Shown: positions 11,401 through 22,204, numbered from the stretch's first letter. The stretch is 64,000 nt of DNA from Liolophura sinensis (GCF_032854445.1 NC_088305.1:25444628-25508627), one strand, 5' to 3'. Numbers and translations are program-made. Notes: generated by a model not told the origin, from the letters alone.

Positions 11401-12288
11401 ACAGCAACCTGCGGATGGTCGTGGGTTTCCCCCCGGCTCTTCCCGGTTTCCACCCACCATAATGCTGGCCGCCGTCATATAAGTGAAATATTCTTGAGTA
11501 CGGCGTAAAACACCAATCAAATAAATAAATCAATCAATAAAGAAGACTAATGATTAAGTTAATCTGGATTTCCTTTATAAAATGTACTCAAAAATTAGAC
11601 TTCTTTCACTGAGCTCTTTTTGAAATGTGAAGAAAATTGGATTGTATGTCAGAAACTGTTGTGGACATCTGAACATTGTAGGTTCAGTGTACAGACCCAG
11701 AATGTTGAAGGCAGACTAGCCTGTTAAAAAGATTTGTGATAATAAATCCTTGATACAGGTGTAACTACAACTATTTTTTTTTTCTTTTCAGGTATGTTAA
11801 TAAATGTGTTCACCATTATGTGTTATCATGTTTTTTTTTTTATTTTTTTTTTATCCAGGTATGAGAATAAAGGTGTGCAGTGGATGAAGAGTAAACCAAG
11901 CCTGCCCCCTGGGATGTATGTGGATGACACCAAACCAGATACTTCATCCATGTCAAAAGCTGCCAAGAAAAATGCCAAGAGGAAAGAAAAGAAGAGACAG
12001 CAGCGAGAAGCTGAAGGGGTTGATCAGGTCTCTCAGTCTGTGGCTAAAATAAGCTTTGAGGAACAGATGAACAAAGTGGTAGACACCAATAAAACTGCCG
12101 GTGATCCTAAGGCAGAGGCCATGAAGAAAGTTAAAAATCTGAAGAAAAAACTGCGACAAATAGAGGACTTAGAAGCAAAAGTAGACTCTGGTGAGTTAAA
12201 GCCTGCTCCAGAGCAAGTTGAAAAGATCAGCAAAAAGAAAGCAATACAGGCAGAAATTGATGACTTAGAACTTAAGTTTGGGGATTGA
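8355..12288 (+). CDS. PYM1: PYM1 (partner of Y14 and Mago / WIBG), complete gene, three exons
   Basis: Exons 8355-8409, 9727-9823 and 11859-12288 join in frame to 193 codons plus stop (human protein about 204). PYM binds the Mago-Y14 core of the exon junction complex and the small ribosomal subunit, and removes the complex from spliced mRNA in the cytoplasm. The N-terminal Mago-binding module is clear: [20 protein letters not shown] then [18 protein letters not shown] (about residues 19-55). Next come a PPG linker, a strongly basic [15 protein letters not shown] tract (about 79-93) that in the family overlaps the ribosome-binding region, and a C-terminal coiled coil [17 protein letters not shown] ending DDLELKFGD. 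The start at 8355 (CAACATGG) is inferred from phase: exon 1 ends in one base that completes the Gly codon of TTGE. No other splice choice upstream was as good. Recognition is very secure; exon 1 is an inference. Confidence 0.95.
9283..9420. mobile_element. MITE family E, one end only, in PYM1 intron 1
   Basis: GGTTTGGCAAAATTTTGTTTGG, GGCCCCAAACTAACGTC, GCTCCATTTGAAA and GAGACAAAAATTG follow the order seen at 26477. The opposite terminal repeat was not found. Confidence 0.55.
9727..9823 (+). CDS. PYM1: PYM1 exon 2 (Mago-binding core)
   Basis: Acceptor TTTGTTTTTCAAG (an AAG rather than CAG acceptor) at 9726, donor CCTGT|GTAAGT at 9824. Encodes the [20 protein letters not shown] heart of the Mago-binding domain. 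Confidence 0.95.
9862..10112 (+). mobile_element. SINE family A, full-length copy in PYM1 intron 2
   Basis: Starts GGGGCCTCCATCACTGAGGG (A-box region), B box GAGTTCAAGTCCAGC, ends CCAAATAAATAAAT. First of three plus-oriented copies in this 2-kb intron. Confidence 0.93.
10280..10294 (+). repeat. Homopolymer run of 15 G
   Basis: An uninterrupted G tract in PYM1 intron 2; length is likely unreliable in any assembly. Confidence 0.9.
10688..10954 (+). mobile_element. SINE family A, full-length copy
   Basis: GGGCCTTTGTGGCCCAGAGG and GTTAGCACGCC head, TCATGTCCAGC B-box region, CACCAATCAAATAAATGAAT end. Inserted after GAAGAAAATTGTG at the end of duplication unit 1. Confidence 0.93.
11036..11255 (+). 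mobile_element. Family C dispersed element (MITE-like), copy 1
   Basis: Shares with 23598-23800 the run AAAATTTCGCYCACAAAAG, then AACAAACCTCAAAACGCC, CAATAGAACTTTCAGAATC and AAAATGGACAAGTTAGTTAT. Other copies are at 25250, 45755 and 51418. No coding capacity. Confidence 0.7.
11287..11536 (+). mobile_element. SINE family A, copy in duplication unit 2
   Basis: GGTTAGTACACTAGCGCAG through B box GAGTTCAAGTCCAGC to CACCAATCAAATAAATAAAT. It sits between CAAAGCCTTTGCAAT and GTTAATCTGG, which are adjacent in unit 1. Confidence 0.93.
11773..11859 (+). promoter_or_regulatory. PYM1: Duplicated 3' splice site of PYM1 exon 3
   Basis: Two polypyrimidine-plus-acceptor modules lie 67 bp apart: TTTCTTTTCAG|GTATGTTAATAAA at 11791 and TTTTTATCCAG|GTATGAGAATAAA at 11858. 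The sequences after both AGs are similar (GTATG..AATAAA.GTGT). Only the second keeps the PYM1 frame; the first would run into TGA at the real junction. Confidence 0.75.
11859..12288 (+). CDS. PYM1: PYM1 exon 3 (basic tract, coiled coil, stop)
   Basis: Acceptor TTTTATCCAG at 11858; GT|G joins to V then [18 protein letters not shown]. Ends LELKFGD then TGA at 12286-12288. Confidence 0.97.
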
Positions 12289-12331
12289 AAGTGCAGAGGA
12301 TAAAGGTGATCATTTATTAGGATTTGATTTG

Positions 12332-12337
12332 AATAAA
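12332..12337 (+). terminator. PYM1: PYM1 polyadenylation signal
   Basis: AATAAA 44 bases past the stop. A satellite array begins about 25 bases later, so the 3' UTR is either very short or enters the array. Confidence 0.65.
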
Positions 12338-12362
12338 ACTGAGCAGGTGAATTATCAAATTA

Positions 12363-15300
12363 TCTTATTCATGACATTGGGTTTATAACATGTTATACAG
12401 ACCAGGTCATAAGGAAGGAGTGCTAACTCATGACATTGGGTTTATAAGATGTTATACAGACCAGGTCATAAGGAAGGAGTGCTAACTCATGACATTGGGT
12501 TTATAAGATGTCATACAGACTTGGGCATAAGGAAGGAGTGCGAACTCATGACAGTGGGTTTATAAGATGTCATACAGACTTGGACATAAGGAAGGAGTGC
12601 TAACTCATGACATTGGGTTTATAAAATGTTATACAGACCAGGCCATAAGGAAGGAGTGCTAACTCATGACATTGTGTTTATAAAATTTTATACAGACCAG
12701 GCCATAAGGAAGGAGTGCTAACTCATGACATTGGGTTTATAAGATGTTATACAGACCAGGTCATAAGGAAGGAGTGCTAACTCATGACAGTGGGTTTATA
12801 AGATGTCATACAGACTTGGGCATAAGGAAGGAGTGCTGACTCATGACAGTGGGTTTATAAAATGTTATACAGACCAGGTCATAAGGAAGGAGTGCTGACT
12901 CATGACAGTGGGTTTATAAGATGTCATACAGACTTGGGCATAAGGAAGGAGTGCTAACTCATGACATTGGGTTTATAAGATGTCACACAGACTTGGACAT
13001 AAGGAAGGAGTGCTAACTCATGACATTGGGTTAATAAAATTTTATACAGACCAGGTCATAAGGAAGGAGTGCTAACTCATGACATTGGGTTTATAAGATG
13101 TTATACAGATCAGGTCATAAGGAAGGAGTGCTAACTCATGACATTGGGTTTATAAAATGTTATACAGACCAGGTCATAAGGAAGGAGTGCTGACTCATGA
13201 CAGTGGGTTTATAAAATGTTATACAGACCAGGACATAAGGAAGGAGTGCTGACTCATGACAGTGGGTTTATAAGATGTCATACAGACTTGGGCATAAGGA
13301 AGGAGTGCTAACTTATGACATTGGGTTGATAAGATGTTATACAGACCAGGCCATAAGGAAGGAGTGCTAACTCATGACAGTGGGTTTATAAAATGTCATA
13401 CAGACTTGGACATAAGGAAGGAGTGCTAACTCATGACAGTGGGTTTATAAGATGTCATACAGACTTGGACATAAGGAAGGAGTGCTAACTGATGACATTG
13501 GGTTTATAAAATTTTATACAGACCAGGCCATAAGGAAGGAGTGCTAACTGATGACATTGGGTTTATATAATGTTATACAGACCAGGACATAAGGAAGGAG
13601 TGCTAACTCATGACATTGGGTTTATAAAATGTTATACAGACCAGGTCATAAGGAAGGAGTGCTAACTCATGACATTGGGTTTATAAGATGTCATACAGAC
13701 CAGGTCATAAGGAAGGAGTGCTAACTCATGACATTGGGTTTATAAGATGTCATACAGACTTGGACATAAGGAAGGAGTGCTAACTCATGACAGTGGGTTT
13801 ATAAGATGTCATACAGACTTGGACATAAGGAAGGAGTGCTAACTGATGACATTGGGTTTATAAAATTTTATACAGACCAGGCCATAAGGAAGGAGTGCTA
13901 ACTGATGACATTGGGTTTATAAAATGTTATACAGACCAGGACATAAGGAAGGAGTGCTAACTTATGACATTGGGTTTATAAAATGTTATATAGACCAGGA
14001 CATAAGGAAGGAGTGCTTATTTGTCACATTGGGTTTATAAAATGTTATACAGACTTGGACATAAGGAAGGAGTGCTTACTCATGACATTGGGTTTATAAG
14101 ATGTTATACAGACCAGGTCATAAGGAAGGAGTGCTTGTTCGTCACAATGGGTTTATAAAATGTTATACAGACCAGGTCATAAGGAAGGAGTGCTGACTCA
14201 TGACAGTGGGTTTATAAGATGTCATACAGACTTGGGCATAAGGAAGGAGTGCTAACTTATGACATTGGGTTGATAAGATGTTATACAGACCAGGCCATAA
14301 GGAAGGAGTGCTAACTCATGACAGTGGGTTTATAAAATGTTATACAGACCAGGTCATAAGGAAGGAGTGCTAACTCATGACATTGGGTTTATAAGATGTT
14401 ATACAGACCAGGCCATAAGGAAGGAGTGCTAACTCATGACAGTGGGTTTATAAGATGTCATACAGACTTGGACATAAGGAAGGAGTGCTAACTCATGACA
14501 GTGGGTTTATAAGATGTCATACAGACTTGGACATAAGGAAGGAGTGCTAACTGATGACATTGGGTTTATAAAATTTTATACAGACCAGGCCATAAGGAAG
14601 GAGTGCTAACTCATGACATTGGGTTTATAAAATGTTATACAGACCAGGACATAAGGAAGGAGTGCTAACTCATGACATTGGGTTTATAAAATGTTATACA
14701 GACCAGGTCATAAGGAAGGAGTGCTAACTCATGACATTGGGTTTATAAGATGTCATACAGACCAGGTCATAAGGAAGGAGTGCTAACTCATGACATTGGG
14801 TTTATAAGATGTCATACAGACTTGGACATAAGGAAGGAGTGCTAACTCATGACAGTGGGTTTATAAGATGTCATACAGACTTGGACATAAGGAAGGAGTG
14901 CTAACTGATGACATTGGGTTTATAAAATTTTATACAGACCAGGCCATAAGGAAGGAGTGCTAACTGATGACATTGGGTTTATATAATGTTATACAGACCA
15001 GGACATAAGGAAGGAGTGCTAACTCATGACATTGGGTTTATAAAATGTTATATAGACCAGGACATAAGGAAGGAGTGCTTATTTGTCACATTGGGTTTAT
15101 AAAATGTTATACAGACTTGGACATAAGGAAGGAGTGCTTACTCATGACATTGGGTTTATAAGATGTTATACAGACCAGGTCATAAGGAAGGAGTGCTTGT
15201 TCGTCACAATGGGTTTATAAAATGTTACACAGACCAGGACATAAGGAAGGAGTGTTTATTCATCACAGTGCGTTTATAAGATGTTATACAGAGCAGGTCA

Positions 15301-15615
15301 TAAGGAAGGAGTGCTAACGCATGACATTGGGCTTATAAAATGTTATACAGACCAGGTCATAAGGAAGGAGTGCTTGTTCATCACAGTGGGTTTATAAAAT
15401 GTTATACAGACTTGGACATAAGGAAGGAGTGCTAACTCATGACATTGGGTTTATAAGATGTTATACAGACTTGGACAGAAGGAAGGAGTGCTTATTGAAC
15501 ACAATGGGTTTTTAAAACGTTATACAGACTTGGACAGAAGGAAGGAGTGCTTATTCATCACATTGGGTTTATAAAATGTTATACAGACTTGGCCATAAGG
15601 AAGGAGTGCTCTTTC
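12363..15615. repeat. 59-bp satellite array, about 55 units, directly after PYM1
   Basis: Period exactly 59 bp: ATAAGGAAGGAGTGCTAACT and CATGACATTGGGTTTATAAG, then ATGTTATACAGACCAGGTC. Two main subtypes alternate (GATGTCATACAGACTTGG and AATGTTATACAGACCAGG). Diagnostic variants repeat at fixed distances: the TATAGACC / TTATTTGTCACATT block at 13991 and 15053 (1062 bp, 18 units), TTGGGTTGAT at 13321 and 14265 (944 bp, 16 units), and TATATAATG copies about 1416 bp (24 units) apart. Units decay towards the right end. Confidence 0.98.
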
Positions 15616-15852
15616 ATCTCAGTCCTGACTATGATGAAGGGGGATAACTCATCACAGGTGTTTAAAAAACTGGCATACAGACCTGTGATTATGTACTACT
15701 TATGTACTTATGTTTAAAAGGGTACAGACTTGTTGCTGGTGTCAGACATAGGAAAGTCCAGTCTATGCCATGAATAGCAGAATTTTAGGTATGGTGGAAT
15801 AATTCAAGGGTGACCAAAGCTGTATTTCAACAAAGGCAGAAGAAGACCAGCT

Positions 15853-16110
15853 GTATCAAGTCAGAAATGTTAGGCAACTATATTTTACCACAAGTTTCAT
15901 AAAAAGTAATTTAGACCAGACGAACGGTGGAGAAACATGAGTTGCTGAATGTTTGTGAACTTGAGAAGTTCCTAAAGGACAGAGGTGTGATTTGTGCCTC
16001 TGCCACAGCGTCAGTCAGTAAATTAATGTCAACAAACGGTGCCTAACACTTTTCACAGTCACATGACACTGTAGGACTGTTTTTACCTTTGATGGCAAAA
16101 GAGTTCCAAC
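15853..16110 (+). repeat. Dispersed repeat family F, copy 1
   Basis: About 250 bp that realign with 33008-33320: GTTAGGCAACTAT, GTTTGTGAACTTGAGAAGTT, CTAAAGGACAGAGGTGTGAT, TTGTGCCTCTG and TTAATGTCAACAA in order. No open frame is shared by both copies. Confidence 0.72.
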
Positions 16111-16279
16111 TCGAAACTCTCCTATTCAATTACACTGAACTACCACCTTACCATGAGGATAGACTGAAAATTCTTCAAACCCGCTCATGACGTAGAATAC
16201 AAATATACCCATGAGGCAGGAGTGACAGTTTCTAATTGTACTACATATAAGCGATGTACTGATTTAGGCCCAATTGCTG

Positions 16280-16372
16280 GAAGCCCTCTTAACGTCACCA
16301 TGGCAACCAGCACTGTAGGCATCATGTCGCCATGGTAGTTATGCGCTCTTAACTCTAAGAGGGCTTCGTGCA
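16280..16372. repeat. Stem-loop with GAAGCCCTCTTA arms
   Basis: GAAGCCCTCTTA and its inverse TAAGAGGGCTTC bound about 90 bp that also contain inverted CCATGG-centred segments (CACCATGGCAAC and CGCCATGGTAGT). Probably a small foldback element. Confidence 0.5.
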
Positions 16373-16869
16373 AGCGAGCCCTGGGGTTGCTTGTATGAAG
16401 GAGTCAGAGACAAAGTTCATTGTAACTACCACAGCAACACATGTTTAGAAGGTGTTGCCATGTTTGTTAGTCAGCGGGTCATAAATAAAGGGGGATAACC
16501 CATCACATGTATTAGTTGCTACACTGAGTTTGATGGCTTCAAGGAGGAGGGTGTTAATAATCTGATGTAGAGATCGTGGGTTTGCTATTTGTAGGAGGAA
16601 TGACAAATACCCACCATTGTTTTATTCACTGATGTGTATGTAGGAAGGTAATGTTTGGTGTGACAGTCATCAGTTTTCAAAGCCAATTGACGACAATGTT
16701 CTGTAAGTCTTCAACCATTTTGACCTCCAATGCACTTTTACCAGTGGAATTTATGCATACACGTTTTAGGAAAATGACGCCAAAAATGATTTGTTTGTGT
16801 CAATATAGATGCAAACTTCATAAAACTGTACAAATCATCTCCCTATACCCCGATAAAATATTGGTTGCA

Positions 16870-16905
16870 GTTGTGGTCGAAAAGTTTGAAGAATTAGGGT
16901 ACTTC
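16870..16905. mobile_element. MITE family M1, terminal repeat fragment
   Basis: GTCGAAAAGTTTGAAGAATTAGGGTA matches the right end of M1 copies (see 46412), including the flanking TA. Confidence 0.55.
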
Positions 16906-16939
16906 TGACATGTTTTATTCATTTTTGTTGGTGCATGCA

Positions 16940-17190
16940 TGACCAATGCCTAGCATGCTAGCACAGAACTCTGACCCAGCAGCCTCTCACCAGTGCAGTT
17001 GCTTTGAGTTCAAATCCTGCTAATGCTGGTTTACTCTACGGTCATAGGTGTAGAGGTCTGCCAGCAACCTGCAGATGGGCGTGGGTTTTTCCTGGGCCCT
17101 GCCAGTTTTCCTTCCACCATAATTCTGGCCGCCGTCCTATAAGTGAAATATTCTTCAGTGGAGCTTGGAAAACCAACAAATAAATAAATA
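16940..17190 (+). mobile_element. SINE family A, near full-length copy
   Basis: GCCTAGCATGCTAGCACAG head, GAGTTCAAATCCTGC B box, GAAATATTCTTCAGTGGAGC, end AAATAAATAAATAA. Confidence 0.9.
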
Positions 17191-18186
17191 ACTTCATGTG
17201 TGTGACTGTGCGTATGAAATGGCTTGAACAGCAAAATGAAATTAATTCATATGATGTTATGGAAAATGTTTTGAGATTTTTTTTATTTGGTCAGCCCCAG
17301 AAAATGCTTGTTCTCTGTTTATAGTGTGCTTGTAGATTTTTTGTTTCGTGTCTTCATAGCAACATGCCATCTTGCACATCCTTGCTCAGTTTCCTGCAAT
17401 GCTATAAATGTGGTTTATACTTTTCTCACCCTGAAACATGATGAAAGAGTCGTTGATTCTTTTAAGAAAAGAACACATTTATACAAACTGTACCTTAAGT
17501 GAAGGAACTGTGTATAATTCTGCTTTCTGTTAAAGACTTTTTAAGGTTTCGTAAGAGAGAAAAATAATTTTAAATATCGTAATTTTCTATAAAATCCACT
17601 GATTCGAGCCACATTGAAAGTCCGTCCACATTTTAGGCTTGTCCAATGGAAAGCCTCCATTCCTTTGAATATTCATTGTGACGTCAGTGTGCTTTAGGGT
17701 TTACCTCTACAATATCATTAATGCACATTTCGTGGATTTTAAGGTCTGTGAAAGTCAACTCTAAAAAGAAAGAGTTTGTGATGTACTAGAGGGCAGCATC
17801 ATGCCTACATTTGTGGCAGTAGGCTGCCAAACTGCGTCTAGAATGCCATGCCTTGAAGAGCTACAGGACAAAGCTAAGCACGATGATGTATGTCATCTGA
17901 TAAAATGGCAGCCTAAAGTAGACTTCTAAGCCCTCATTGTTAGACTATTAAATACTGAAATAAGAAAATTAAGATGTTTTATTTAACCTTAAGTATAGCT
18001 CTTCCATTTAAGGTATAGGTTGTACATGTATAAATGTGTTCTTTTCTTACAACTGATAGAAAGATTGCTAAAATAAAAAAGAATATAAAAAGATAAACAT
18101 CATAATGCTGTTAAGGAGGTTTCCCCATCAACAGAAGTGCTAGGGAGACACACATATGGCGTGTGTTTTGTCTAATTTTTGGGACA
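17191..18186. other. Unassigned intergenic stretch
   Basis: No gene recognised. One CRE-like TGACGTCA lies near 17680. A 43-codon open frame beginning MPTFVAVGC at 17801 looks faintly like the start of a THAP domain but lacks the rest. Confidence 0.45.
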
Positions 18187-18535
18187 GGCCCCGAAAGCAC
18201 AGTTGGTAGAGCATCCACTTCGGGAGGCAGTAGATCCAGGATCATTCCTGGGTCACACCTAAGACTTTAAAAAGAGGAAGTTGTAACCTCGCTTGGCATT
18301 CACCATGAAGGGGAAAGTGCAATGACTGGTTGACCTTATCAGTATAATGACTCTGCCGGCTTACTTTCCTTTGGTAAGGCGTCTCAGTGAAGCAGCACTA
18401 AATAAAAGAGCGGAGGAAATCCGTCCTGCAACAAAGGAGGCACATTACATGCACTCTAAGGATTCCTTTGTCGTCAAATGACTGAAAAATTGTTGAGTAC
18501 GACTTTGAACCCCAAGCACTAACTCACTAGTTTTT
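18187..18535 (+). mobile_element. SINE family B, longest copy
   Basis: tRNA-like head GGCCCCGAAAGCACAGTTGG, TAGAGCATC (A-box-like), then AGATCCAGGATC where a B box would be expected. The body runs through ACACCTAAGACTTTAAAAAG, GCAGCACTAAATAAAAGAGC and GTCGTCAAATGACTGAAAAA to a tail GAACCCCAAGCACTAACTCAC. The CACTAACTCAC 3' motif takes the place of a poly(A). The family is distinct from family A in body and tail. Confidence 0.88.
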
Positions 18536-18639
18536 GGTCTGCTCATTTTAGCCAATATATGTATAATTGTAGCAGCAAAATTTAGTTAGTTTTTTCACAT
18601 GGTTAGCCAATCTGATGAACAACATACTCCTATCTTTAC

Positions 18640-18722
18640 TTTTTCTAAAGGCTCCTAAAGAAATGTAACATTCTACTTTCAACACTGCTAATATCCGTCC
18701 CATAAGTTAGAAGAATTAAGGT
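18640..18722 (-). mobile_element. M1-like terminal fragment (subfamily M1b)
   Basis: The reverse complement begins CTTACCTTAATTCTTCTAAC then GGACGGATATTAGCAGTG, matching 57302-57360 in integrin intron 2. Confidence 0.5.
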
Positions 18723-19139
18723 AAGCTATTGGCACAGGGTGCTGTGCTGGGACTTTTCTTGGCAGTACCAACTGATTACACTTTGGTACTGCTCTTGGTA
18801 CAAGGTTTTCCCAATCTAAACACATATTGTCATGTGGGAATGGCTCTTAATGTTACCCCTCAGTTAAATGATTACTTTAAAAATATTTTCACATAACTCG
18901 TCTATAAGTGTATATGAAAGAAAACGATAGATGTGATCTCAAGGTATCTTGCTGCTGGAGCCCACCTTACAAAGTTTTGAGCATTTAACTGCAATTTATT
19001 GTTAATTGAAAACAAAATCTGTAAAAATAAGTAAAGATACTTTTGGAGGCAGCCTTTCCCCTGATTACCCATTCATTTTTATGCAGTCTTTTCATTGTGC
19101 ATTGTTTTTATGGCTGCAGTCTTCTCCTTGATCTCACTC

Positions 19140-20075
19140 TTAGCTGATTGGTCACCTTAATGAGCTCACAGACTGATTGGTCACCCTACTGAGCTCACCG
19201 GGACTGGTAGATCCAGGATCAATCCTTGATCAAGTCACACCTAAGACTTTAAAAAAGGAAGTTGTAACTTCCTCGCTTGGCGTTCAGCATGAAGAGGATA
19301 GTGCAACAACTGGTTTACTTGTTTCAGTATAATGGCTCGGGCGGGGCGGCTTACTTGCCTTCGGTAAGTCGTCTCTGTGAAGCAGCACTAAATAAAAGAG
19401 CGGTGGACTTCCGTCATGTAACAAGGAGGCACATTACACGTACATGCACCCTAAGGATTCCTTCGTCGTCATATGACTGAAAAATTGTTGAGTACGATGT
19501 TAAACCCCAAGCAGTTACTTACTCACAGACTGATTGGTCACCTTACTGAGCTCACAGACTGATTAGTTACTTACTGAGCTCTCAGACTGATTGGTTACTT
19601 ACCGAGCCCAGAGACTGATTGGTCACTTACTGAGCTCACAGACTGATTGGTTACTTACTGAGCTCAGAGTGATTGGCCACTTACTGAGCTCAGAGACTGA
19701 CTGGTCACTTACTGAGCTCAGAGACTGATTGGTCACTTACTGAGCTCAGAGAATGATTGGTCACTTACTGAGCTCACAGACTGATTGGTTACTTACTGAG
19801 CTCAGAGTGATTGGCCACTTACTGAGCTCAGAGACTGACTGGTCACTTACTGAGCTTAGAGACTGATTGGTCACTTACTGAGCTCAGAGACTGATTGGTC
19901 GCTTACTGAGCTCACAGATTGACTGCTTACTTACTGAGCTCACAGGCTGATTGGTAACTTATGAGCTCAGAGACGGATTCGTCACTTACTGAGCTCAGAG
20001 ACCGATTGGTTATATACTGAGCTCAGAGACGGATTGGTCACTTACTGAGCTCAGAGACTGACTGGTCACAGACTA
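19140..20075. repeat. 28-bp array with CCAAT boxes, interrupted by a SINE
   Basis: Unit CTGATTGGTCACTTACTGAG then CTCAGAGA; about 2 units at 19140-19199 and about 20 at 19525-20075. Every good unit has TGATTGGTCA, the reverse of TGACCAATCA, and the SacI site GAGCTC. The SINE at 19203 splits the array. Confidence 0.92.
19203..19520 (+). mobile_element. SINE family B inserted inside the 28-bp array
   Basis: GGTAGATCCAGGATCAATCC to GTCGTCATATGACTGAAAAA and TTAAACCCCAAGCAG. Array units lie on both sides, so insertion came after at least part of the array existed. Confidence 0.88.
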
Positions 20076-20080
20076 GTTCA

Positions 20081-22200
20081 AGAACTTAACACTGTTATCA
20101 GTTATAACTTGAGTGTTCCTGCACACCACCATTTAAGAGAGAGATGACAAATGTGCACTTTGATGATGCAGATAAAAACAAATAATATCATCGTTATGAA
20201 ACAGGGATTTTTATTTTACATCTTTAATAGTTATATACATGTACATCTAAAGCCTGACAAGTACTTTGCAAAATTACATAATGTACTGCACAAGCCTCTA
20301 TAAACTTTAACAGTTTTAATTTTAAAGCAAGTTTAGACTTGTGGCGTTTTTATTTTGGCCTCCATGGGAGATATTTTGGGTCATACTGTATGTGTTTTAT
20401 CTTAGATCTCTTGTATCTTTTATAGTTGGTAAAAAGGCTCAGATATTTTTGACCAAAAAAAACATATTTGCTAATCAAATCAAATTTTCTCTATTTACCA
20501 ATAACAGCTCCAATTACTACCTTTGAGTAAATATCAGTCTTGGACCAACACAATTTGTAGTGATGAAATGGTCCCAATGTTTGAAAAAAGTTATAATGTG
20601 ATCTGCCATATAAATTTTGGCAGCTTTATTACCCATTTTCGATGATAACAGTCCCAAGATGAAGCTGATATTTTGTGAAAGGCAATAACTTGGGTTATTC
20701 TAAAATAACAGCTAAAATTTGATTGGAGTTGCACATACTGATTTTTGCCCAAATTCTCCAGTACAGCCTCTTGAAGTCAAAGCATTAAAATAAGACCGCT
20801 GCAGCATTTTAAAATTCTTTAAACTCTTTACCCGGTTCGTTATATTCCAAACAACTGCAGACCTTATTTAATCCTCATTTAAATTGGGATTTAATGACCA
20901 AATTAATGTGCGTCACAATAACTCATAAAATAGGCCGATATATAAAGCATATCACCATGACACATTTGCAAAATCTTGCAACTTGAAACAACAATTCTGC
21001 CAGCCACACGATTTTGGAATGCTTGGTGTTACTTGGAGTGTCCTGGTTAAAGTTATTTTCTGAAAACCACAGTTTCCAGCCAGCATCAGAGAATTACTTA
21101 AATTTCTCTAGCTGTACATTTCAATTCCATCCATCAGAAAATGCTGGTCATAGACACAAACATCCCTTCACAACCAGACAACTTTTTTGATTGGCCACCA
21201 CTTTTTCAAGTTATCACATCATTGTCTTGTTTATTCACCTGAAATCACAAAAACATATCATACAGCAATTTCAATTCATTTAAATTTATTCACTTATTCA
21301 TTCAATATCCATTTTCAACTAACGCATCATCCCATAGAACACCAATGCTCTGGATGTTGTTGTTGTTGTATGTTCAGACCACCATCAGGCTGTTCTCAGC
21401 ATGATAGGAAGTGCCTAGTTCACACGCACAACATTTGTTGTCGAAAACGAAATTTCTTGATCCAGACAACAAAAAATTCTTGAAATTTACTTGTAACCAC
21501 AGCAAGAATTCCAGAGTCTGGAACATTTGATCCAAAAATTTGGCTTGTTTAATTCTGGGCAATAAAAAAATCCAGAAACAAATGAGCACAGGAGTTTTCT
21601 CATCTGCGGGTCATCTGGACCTCGTGAGATCATTGTCGTCTACATCAACCAATCAGCATCTAGGACAAAGTCAGGTTAGTACACACAAAATGGGAGCTGT
21701 GACAACTTCTTGGGCTAACTTAACCTTGAGCGTACGTTGTGACTGTTTTTTGCCCCTGCTACCTTAAAAAATAGATAGCAAATGTCGCTCGTGTTGGGGT
21801 AACAGTATTCCGGTTTTTTGACCCAGGGATCTCAAAATCTGATTTTTGATAACAAATGTTGTCCATGTGCGCTAGGCTTCAGAGACTAGTATCCAGTAAT
21901 TTATTTGAAATTTCGATGTTTTGTGCCATAACCTCAAAAGTGTCACTAAAAAACACTAAATCATGACAAAGGATTACATTATTAGATAATTAAATTAAAA
22001 ATTTATAATTTTGTAATTATTTAATTGCATAAACATAAATTATTACATGAATAAGTAAATATTTTCAGAAATAATCATTCATTCCATAAATTATAAAATG
22101 CTTGAATTATTTCTACTACTGTCTAAATTATTTATGACAACATGAATAAACAGGTTATATAAAGTGAATAAATAATGAAATAATTACGGTAAATAACAAA
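20081..22200. other. Unassigned AT-rich intergenic DNA
   Basis: No gene, array or SINE recognised. Open frames are short (up to about 98 codons at 21187) and lack domains. The AT content is very high at 21960-22200. Confidence 0.5.
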
Positions 22201-22204
22201 GTTA

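Larger units (their letters stand above)
10479..11640. repeat. Old tandem duplication inside PYM1 intron 2
   Basis: Unit 1 (about 10479-10687) and unit 2 (about 10957-11640) share, in the same order, AGAAGAAAGT, GAGAAATTGTAG (or GATAAATTGTAG), CAAAGCCTTTGCAAT, GTTAATCTGGATTTCC and ATGTGAAGAAAATTG (or ATATGAAGAAAATTG). Unit 2 is interrupted by a family C element and a SINE that are absent from the matching points in unit 1. Confidence 0.7.

Noticed and set aside
12363-15615. Regular repeat spacing could suggest a CRISPR array
   Set aside because: The entire 59-bp unit is repeated with no unique spacers, there are no cas genes, and the window is clearly animal DNA. The same holds for 40839-44797.
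17801-17932. Short frame MPTFVAVGC... resembling a THAP-domain start
   Set aside because: Only 43 codons, no further THAP cysteines/histidine or AVPTIF-type motif, no donor supporting a second exon.
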